Below, in pieces: positions 56,438 through 64,000 of a stretch of DNA of 64,000 nucleotides. Made by a program: the position numbers and the translations under genes. Positions within the stretch are counted from its first letter, which is position 1, and each line of letters opens with the position of its first letter. Origin of the DNA: Dipteris shenzhenensis. Its lineage: Eukaryota > Polypodiophyta > Polypodiopsida > Gleicheniales. A model generated the notes under the pieces. That model had not been told where the DNA came from. It did no database searches and worked only from the letters and a program-made list of their open reading frames with translations. The stretch lies in NCBI GenBank assembly GCA_047967505.1, contig CM106539.1; one strand, written 5' to 3'.

Positions 56438-56440
<3 letters not shown>
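53559..56440 (+). repeat. macro-repeat unit, purine strand on plus (2882 bp between GT tracts)
   Basis: Begins at the (GT)n tract 53559-53578. It carries the hairpin pair, the CATCCCGTGAATATTTCTGC, AACTTTGGTTGGGAAGACAG and AATGAAG anchors, and a (GA)n tract at 56022-56062. The segment holding TTTTATAAAATACG and GATTTAGATATTAG, present in neighbours, is deleted after about 56155. The minus-strand frame 55159-55785 is discussed as a finding, not called as a gene. Confidence 0.85.
53605..53654. repeat. overlapping alternative hairpins of the macro-repeat
   Basis: CACACTAGGTGA pairs with TCACCTAGTGT(A); AGACAATGGATCATCAC pairs imperfectly with GTAATGACCTACTGTCT. Confidence 0.7.
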
Positions 56441-56473
<33 letters not shown>

Positions 56474-56500
56474 ACCCACCTTTGCCCGAGTAGGATACAC

Positions 56501-56550
56501 CACACTAGGTGAGACAGTAGGTCATCACCTAGTGTGATGACCTACTGTCT
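56501..56550. repeat. overlapping alternative hairpins, best-preserved copy
   Basis: Stem A: CACACTAGGTGA (56501-56512) with TCACCTAGTGTG (56525-56536), perfect. Stem B: AGACAGTAGGTCATCAC (56512-56528) with GTGATGACCTACTGTCT (56534-56550), perfect 17 bp around a 5-base loop. The 3' arm of A lies across the apex of B, so only one can form. Confidence 0.9.
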
Positions 56551-58531
56551 CCCCGAACAGGTTAAGAAGTATTGAGAGGTGCAAAATTTAAGGGATGGAA
56601 TATATGTGCTTGAGTGAGGTAGGTTAGAACTTAGAAGTGTGGAAGCAAATAGAAATCGTTGAGGTCCTAGCAGTAGCAAGATCAAGCAAGGAGGAAGTTG
56701 GGCAATTATATCAATTGTTTGGGTTTGAAGAGTTCTTAAAAATGTGAAATTTTAGAAGGTAAGTGGAATAAGAATAATATTGCTCATAAGAGCAATGAAA
56801 GGAGTCAAAAAGGTGAAGGCCATGATGACTTAAATGTATTGTTTGGGAGGCAGGAGTGAGAGTTGGAGTGGGTTGTTGAGAGATATGGATTGGATTGTGA
56901 CATCCCGTGAATATTTCTGTAAGGCCCAGAAAAGGATTAGAAGAATGATTTTTTTTAAAAGAGGAAAACCAAGTTAGATCAGGGAGCCAAAAAGCCAAGA
57001 AAAAGCCTTAATGACTTAAAGGTCCTATGTGCAACCAACCAAAGTTGTAGGGAAAAGCGTGTGTGTGTACTAGACTTTGGTTGGTGGGAAGACAAGTGTC
57101 ATAAACACCCCTCCGTTGTTATCACGGTCACAATAAATTAGAAGCATAACCATAAACTCAAATAGCTCAATTTAGAATAAAAGAAAGAGATGGGTTTATA
57201 GATAATGGAATAGGGTGAGCGGACTTGAAGTGAATGTGGTGGGGTGTAAACCTGGAGGGGGAAGGGGGGTCTAATAGAAAATAATTAGTCAAAGTAATAA
57301 AACCATGGAGGGTGGAGTATTATATGAGGGAAATTATGAAGGGAAACTTTGAGGGGAATTTTTTAAAGGGAAAACATAAAGGGAATTTCTATAGGTAGAG
57401 AGATTTAAAGGGAAAATATAAGGGAAAACATAAAGGGAAATAAAGGGAATTTAAATAAGTAGAGAAGGGGGAGGGAAAAAGGTGTTATAGAGGGGTGAAC
57501 CATCTTGCAATAAATATGGTGGGTTAAAAATAGAGGGGAAGGGGAAGTGTAAAATATATTTAATAATGACAAAGTGTAGAGTGTTTAAAAGAGGGAGATT
57601 ATAAATGCGAGAATTTTTTTTAAGGGAAATTTTAAAGGGGATATATAAGGGGAGAAACCTAAAGGGAAAAATAAGGGGGATCAACTAGAAATAGAAGGGG
57701 GGGGGATGAAAATTATAAAATTGAGAGAGAAGGGAGAGGAAAAATGAAACCAGAAAAAAGAGATTAAATAAGTGGAGAAGGGGGGAAGGAAGATAAAACT
57801 ATGGATCAAGGGGAATAATAGCAAATATATCAATGGAGAGAAGCGAGAAATTAGAAGGTGGGGTTTGAAGGAAGGAATAGTGAAGTAGAAAGAATATGGG
57901 GGGGTCCATTAATGTGCAAGACAAAAACCAAAGAATTGATAAGAAACAAGTAAGGGGGGTAGTAAAAAATGAAGCAAGAAATAAAAAACAAAACCTATGA
58001 GTCCATGATGGTGGCCCAATCATTGGAGACAATGAAGAGTTTGGTAGTGGGACCAAAGGGAGACAGCCAAGAAATAGAGATGAAGGGCGGGCCAACAGCA
58101 AGACAGCAAGACACAATCGAAGTACGGGGAGAAGCACAGTCAAGGAGGTCGCGGTATGAGAAGAAGCGCAAGTGAACAGAAGATCTGTCTGCATGGGCAC
58201 GAATGCCAAAGAGGGGGCTTCTGAGGAAGGGTAGAAGGGGGCTCAGTACAGGCAGTGGCAGCAGGACAGCCAGGGTAGCCGAGGGGTATAAGTACATTAC
58301 ATAAGCAAGAGACGAGGATGCGAGTAGTTTGAGGAGGGCAAAAAATCAGAGCAGTCTAGGGGACTTTAGAAAAAGGTGTTTTTGGAAAAATTCAAAGAAG
58401 AAATTAGAACAAATGAGAAATGATTAGAAAAAGTGAGTAAACTAGGGAAAATGAAGCGATAGGAATCTAAAAGAAGTGTTTGTTGGGAGAAGAGACTTAG
58501 CGAATTAGAAAAAAGAAAAATAAAATGAGAG

Positions 58532-58534
<3 letters not shown>

Positions 58535-58617
<83 letters not shown>
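58535..58617. repeat. (GA)n microsatellite, longest in the window
   Basis: About 41 GA dinucleotides at the position where every purine-rich unit has a GA tract of differing length (25973, 52840, 56022, 61485). Confidence 0.95.
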
Positions 58618-58619
<2 letters not shown>

Positions 58620-59334
58620 CAGGGGTTTGGGGGGGGGGGAGAGAGGAAGTTTGGTTATTTAGTTTAGTTCGGTAGAAGTGTAGTCAGCTTGGCAGGTGAA
58701 GTTAGGGAGGCAAGGGTGGTTCGAAGGTTTGGTTAGGTAGTTAGTGTAGTTAGGAAAAAAGGTGTAAATAGTTTAGGAAAAAAGGGGGGCGAAAAAGAGG
58801 AAGCTATTAGGGAATAAGTAGTAAAAAAGGTTTTATAAAATACGTGGAAGGGCAAGGAGATTTAAGAAAGGAAAAAATTATTTAAAAAACCAAAGAGTTT
58901 GGAAGTTTAGGAAGATTAAAAAAGGGGGTGGGGGGAGAAGAGAAGGGGGGTTGTTTTGGGTTTTAGGGCTTGAAAGAGATAAATTAAGGGAAAACTTTAG
59001 GAGTTTAATTTAACTTTAGATTTAGATATTAGAACAGTAGAACTAGTAGAAAAAAGGGGGGAAATGGTAGAGTAAGTGTAAATTAAAAAAGAATTATTAA
59101 AAAGAAAAATTAGGGAGAATAGATATAAGAAAATTAGGAGAAAAAAGAGGAAATTTTTAATTAATAAAATTTTAAAAAACAGAGGCGAGGGGAGTAGAAA
59201 AGGCAATAAATTAAGGGAAATAAAGGATAGAAGTTAAGGGAAAATTTTAAGGGGAACATTAATGATAAAAAAGGGGGGGAAGCGGGGGGGGGGGGGGGGG
59301 GATAAAGTAAATGTAAAGGAAAAATGAATAGGAA

Positions 59335-59367
<33 letters not shown>

Positions 59368-62020
59368 CCCACCTTTGCCCTAGTAGGATAGACCACACTA
59401 GGTGAGACAGTAGGTCATCACGTAGTGTGATGACCTACTATCTACCCGAAGAGGTTAAGAAGTATTGAGAGGTGCAAAATTTAAGGGATGGAAAATACGT
59501 GCTTGAGTGAGGTAGGTTAGAACTTAGAAGTGTGGAAGCAAATAGAATAAGATGAGGTCCTAACAGTAGCAAGATCAAACAAGGAGAGGAAGTTGGGCAA
59601 TTTTATCAATTGTTCGGGTTTGAAGAGTCCTTACAAAGGTGAAATTTTAGAAGGTAAGTGGAATAAGAATAATATTGCTCATAAGAGCAATGAAAGGAGT
59701 CAAAAAGGTGAAGGCCATGATGACTTAAATGTATTGTTTGTGAGGCAGGAGTGAGAGTTGGAGTGGGTTGTTGAGAGATATGGATTGGATTGTGATGTCC
59801 GATGAATATTTCTGCAAGGCCAAGAAAAGGATTAGAAGAACGTTTTTTCAAAAAAGAGGAAAACCAAGTTAGACAAGAAAACATGGTGAGAACTAGCTTA
59901 ACTTTAGTTGGGAAGACATGTGTCATAAACACCCCTCGTTATCGGGGTCACAATAAATTAGGAGCATAACCATAAACTCAAATAGCTCAATGTAGAATAA
60001 AAGAAAGAAGATGGGTTTATAGATAATGGAATAGGGTGAGCCGACTTGAAGTGAATGTGGTGGGGTGTCAACCTGGAGGGGGAAGGGGGGTGTAATAGAA
60101 AATAATTAGTCAAAGTAATAAAAGCATGGAGGGTGGAGTATTATATGAGGGAAATTATGAAGGGAAACTTTGAGGGGAATTTTTTGAAGGGAAAACATAA
60201 AGGGAATTTAAATAGGTAGAGAAATTTAAAGGGAAAATATAAGAGAAAACATAAAGTGAGATAAAGGGAGTTTAAATAGGTAGAGAAGGGGGAGGGAAAA
60301 AGGTTTTATAGATTATAGAGTGGGGTGAACCATCTTGCTGTAAATATGGTGGGTTAGAAATGGACGGGAAGGGGAAGTGTAAAAGATATTTAATAATGAC
60401 ATAAAGGGTGGAGTGTTTTAAAGAGGGAGATTATAAATGCGAGAATTTTTTTTAAGGGAAATTTTAAAGGGGAGATATAAGGGGAGAAACTCAAAGGGAA
60501 AAATACGGGGGATTATTTAGAGATAGAAGGGGGGGGATGAAAATTATAAAATTGAGAGAGAAGGGGGAGGCAAAATGAAACAAAAAAAAAGAGATTAAAT
60601 AAGTGGAGAAGGGGGGAAGGAAGATAAAACTATGGATCAAGGGGAATAATAGCAATTATATCAATGGAGAGAAGAGAGAAATTAGAAGGTGGGGTTTGAA
60701 GGAAGGAATAGTGAAGTAGAAAGAATATAGGGGGGGTGTATTAATGTGCAAGACAGAAACCAAAGAAATGATAAGAAACCAGTAAGGGGGTAATAAAAAA
60801 TGAAGCAAAAAATAAAAAACAAAACCCGTGAGTCCATAATGGTGGTCGAGTCATTGGAGACGGTGAAGACTTGGGTAGTGGGACCAAAGGGAGATAGCCA
60901 AGAAATAGAGATGAAGGGCGGGTCGGCAGCAAGATAGCAACACACAATCGAAGTACGAGGAGAAGCACAGTCAAGGAGGTCGCAATATGAGAATAAGCGA
61001 AAGTCAACAAAAGATCTGTCTGCATGGGCATGGGTGCCAAAGAGAGGGCTTCTGAGGAAGGGTAGAAGGGGGCTCAATACAGGCAATAGCAGCGGGACAG
61101 TCGAGGCAGCCGAGGGGTATAAGTACATTACATGAGCAAGAGCAAGTGGAAGAAGGGGGAGGTTTGAAAGGTCAATTTGGCTTAGTCGGGGAGCCATAGG
61201 GTGTAGTTGGTAGAGGAGGTAGGGGCACGATGGCCGATAGCCAGCACATAAATCAAGAGACGGGGATGCGAGCAGTTTGAGGAGGGCAAAAAATCAGAGT
61301 AGCTGAGAGGACTTTAGAACAAGGTGTTTTTGGAAAAATTCAAAGAAGAAATTAGAACAAATGAGAAATGATTAGAAAAAGTGAGTAAACTAGGGAAAAT
61401 GAAGCAATAGGAATCTAAAAGAAGTTTTTGTTGGGAGAAGAGTCTTAGCGAATTAGAAAAAAGCAAAATAAAATGAGAGAATTAGAGAGAGAGAGAGAAA
61501 GAGATAGAGAGAGAGAGAGAGGGAGAGAGAGTGGTGGGGTTTCGGGGGGGAGAGAGAGGAAGTTTGGCTATTTAGTTTAGTTAGTGTAGTTAGGTAGAAG
61601 TGTAGTCAATTTGGCAGGGAAAGTTAGGGAGGCAAGGGTGGTTCGGAGGTTTGGTTAGGTAGCTAGTGTAGTTAGGAAAAAGGGTGTAAATAGTTTAGGA
61701 AAAAAGGGGGGCGAAAAAGAGGAAGCTATTAGGGAATAAGTAGTAAAAAAGGTTATATAAAATACACAGAAGGGCGAGGAGATTTAAGAAAGGAAAAAAT
61801 TATCTAAAAAAACAAAGAGTTTGGAAGTTAAGGAAGATTAAAAAAGGGGGGGGAAGAAGAGAAGGGGGGTTGTTTTTGGGTTTTAGGGCTTGAAAGAGAT
61901 AAATTAAGGGAAAACTTTAGAAGTTTAATTTAACTTTAGATTTAGATATTAGAATAATGGAACTAATAGAAAAAAGGGGGGAAATGGAAGAGTAAGTGAT
62001 TTAAAGAAAGATTTTTTTGT
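59335..62020 (+). repeat. macro-repeat unit, purine strand on plus
   Basis: Starts at (GT)n 59335-59366 after a 17-base G run. All anchors are present: GATGGGTTTATAGATAATGG at 60010, AATGAAGCAAAAAATAAAAA at 60808, GA tract 61485-61531, GATTTAGATATTAGAATAATG at about 61938. No gene. Confidence 0.85.
59394..59443. repeat. overlapping alternative hairpins of the macro-repeat
   Basis: Same layout as 56501-56550; stem B is AGACAGTAGGTCATCAC against GTGATGACCTACTATCT with one mismatch. Confidence 0.8.
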
Positions 62021-64000
62021 GTAACAAAAAAGGAACTAATGGAAAAAACGATTATGGGGAGTGAGAAGAAATACAAAGAATAAAAACAATGCTAAATAAT
62101 TGTAGTAGGAATTAAAAGGGAAGGGTTAGAATTGAAATTTAAGAAGAAGGACTAATAGGGGAGAAAAGGGATTTTAAGGAAAAGAAAAGGGGGGGGGGGG
62201 ATTGTTTTAATGAAAAAAAACATGGAAAATGTAACAAAACCTATGTTACTAAAAAATAACGTGAAAAATATAACGAAACCTATGAGTTAAGGGGGGAAGA
62301 ACGAGGCGCAACCGTCTACGGATCAAAAAACTGTAGCACGCATGGGGGGTCGATGCCACAGTAACCAGCACTAAGTTGTAGCTACTAGCAAGGCTTATTA
62401 GAGCCTAGAAGGAGGAAGTGCGCACACGTGTGAGGCGAAAAGGATAGCTTGATCAATAGGTAAGAGCAACGCAGTCGAGGAGCCTATGTAGCTGTGAAAG
62501 AGGCTGCAACCAATGCATAGGGTAGCGCGCCAGTGTATAGACGATTATGAGTAGAGGCAGAGCATAGTAAAGAAAGCAGGTTGGGTAGTAGCTAGCTAGG
62601 CTAGGCTGTCATTAGGCTAGGCTAGGCAGAGATTATGAGCGAGCAATGAGCCTCTTTTATATAGTTAGGTGAAAAGGGAGAGTCGAGGAAGAGATAGTTG
62701 GGGAAGGGTAGTCGGGGTGGAAGGTAGGTTTAGTTAGAAGTGTGTAGTAAATAGAGAAATAGGAAAAAATGATTAAAGATAGGAAAATTAGGGAGAGAAG
62801 AGGGGGTTTGGAAAAAGGTTTTTTAAAAGGAGGGCACAGTTAGAAAAAAGAAAATAAGAAAGCAAGGAAATAGAACAACTGAAGGATAGTAAAAGATAAG
62901 CAAATAAAATTAAAGAAAAGATATAAAAGTAAAAATAAATTAAGGGGAGAGGTTTAAGAGGGCTGTGGAAATCAAAGGTCATGCATCAGAGAGGTAACCT
63001 TGAAAAAAGCTGAGTGCATTAGGGTCGAGGGGGGTAAATAAAAAATTAAGGGGGGAATTAAATTTCAAAAGGGTTAGGTTGGCGAGATTAGTTAAGTGTA
63101 GTTAGGGTAAGGTTAGAGTGAGAGTCGGTTAGGGAGAGAAGGGGGTTATAAAAATTAATAAATATATAGGAAGAAATAAAGTTAAAGTGGTTAGGAAATT
63201 TAGAAAAATATATAGGAAAAAATTAAGGGAAATTTAAGCAAAATTAGGGGAAAAAAGGAGAAAACTAGGAAAAAAATTTAGAGAGGGGGTGGCGGGGAAA
63301 GGAAGGGAAAAGGAAGGGGTTGGGCGGGGGGATTAAACATGGAAATAAATAGGGGGAAAGGGGTAAAAGTAAATTGAATGTAAAGTGGGAAAGGGAAAGT
63401 AAGTGTGTGTGTGTGTACCCAACCCCAGTAGGATACAACAACACACTAGGTGAGATAGTAGGTCATCACCTAGTGTACCAAAAAAGGAGTAGGAGTGTTT
63501 TTTAAAGGAGTGGAAGGGATGTATTGGAGTATCGAGAGTTTGAAATTCAACAAGCGAAGGTGATTGTTTAAGAAGAGGTCTGTGGCAAGTAGAAAGTTTA
63601 AGCAATACCGGGGTGGGAAAGGGAGGTGGGTTGACATAGGAATTATTTGGGATATAAGTTTTTATTGGGGCTACTATGGGACTTGTTTGGGCTAGAAGAG
63701 CAAGATAAAAAAGGTAATGGGGAAGAGAGAATTGCTCAGTGAGTCAAGAGGCAAGAAGGCCTTAATGACTTAAATGTACTATGTGCAATCATCCAAAGTT
63801 CCAGGGGAAACATTATGTGTGTGTTTTAGACTTGACATGACCCCTTTCCATAGTAAAATGAAAACAATATAGCTCAAAAGAGAGAGCAATTGTCCATAAT
63901 GAAAAATATTGAACGCTAATGTTTTGTCAAAGATTTAAAAATTTGTAGAATGCACAATTGTTCAAAAGGTTGCGCTTTGATAAGTCATGGCAAGCACCAC
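62021..64000 (+). repeat. divergent macro-repeat unit reaching the right edge
   Basis: Leaves close similarity at about 62010. Contains a differently sequenced, normally composed core at about 62290-62710 with a TATA-like CTATATAAAAG on the minus strand (about 62665) and short TAGGC repeats near 62590. A purine-rich stretch follows, then (GT)n at 63403-63416 and the hairpin region. From 63760 the anchors TAATGACTTAAATGTACTATG and CCCCTTTCCATAGT return. The anchor spacing here is 4068 bp, so this is an expanded or different subfamily. Confidence 0.7.
63442..63476. repeat. hairpin A only (partial copy of the hairpin pair)
   Basis: CACACTAGGTGA pairs with TCACCTAGTGT; the 3' arm of stem B is missing, replaced by ACCAAAAAAGG. 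Confidence 0.75.

Larger units (their letters stand above)
56441..59334 (+). repeat. macro-repeat unit, purine strand on plus (2894 bp)
   Basis: Starts at (GT)n 56441-56472 and runs through all anchors, with a deletion near 57080 (part of the segment before AACTTTGG is missing), a core at about 57980-58330, and a long (GA)n tract at 58535-58617. Confidence 0.85.

Overview
This is nuclear DNA from a seed plant, about 64 kb of gene-poor, repeat-dominated sequence. The evidence is a plant-type splicing-factor gene end at the left edge, several Ty1/copia retrotransposons primed by initiator tRNA-Met, a plant LINE, and decayed pieces of mitochondrial nad1 and plastid rps11. I cannot name the species. 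Only one clearly host coding region is present: the last exon of a CHERP-like SURP-family RNA-processing protein (1-755, plus strand), which enters from the left.

From 0.8 to 18.4 kb there is old, decayed intergenic sequence. It holds an LTR-like relic (about 3.6-4.3 kb), short tandem repeats (5.3-5.8 kb), a 226-bp tandem duplication ending at an orphan tRNA-Met primer-binding site (6.2-6.7 kb), coding relics of unknown origin on the minus strand, two organelle fragments (nad1 near 9.2-9.45 kb and rps11 near 9.83-9.99 kb), a 252-bp foldback element (15.4-15.6 kb) and many microsatellites.

From 18.4 kb to the right edge the background is a large repeat family with a period of about 2.8-2.9 kb and extreme strand bias. 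The plus strand is pyrimidine-rich in the copies at 18.4-23.5 kb and purine-rich in the copies at 25.3-26.4, 43.6-46.0 and 50.6-64 kb. Most units carry a (GT)n or (CA)n tract next to an overlapping pair of hairpins, and a GA microsatellite. A LINE fragment (ORF1 and endonuclease, no reverse transcriptase) sits where the orientation switches.

Three kinds of copia element interrupt this array. Family A forms a stack: copy A1 (26428-43605, TSD ATAAG/ATTAG) is interrupted in its 3' LTR by copy A2 (30799-43129, TSD CTGCC/CTGCT). A2 is rearranged, with repeated 5' ends and a 2.5-kb inverted segment, and its reverse transcriptase is split just after YVDD by a complete family B element (35958-41498, TSD CCTTG). 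Element C (46028-50612) is a Tnt1/Tork-like gag-pol with only two nonsense codons, truncated within reverse transcriptase and fused to the next repeat unit. No element is coding-intact. The target-site duplications give the order: repeat array, then A1, then A2, then B.
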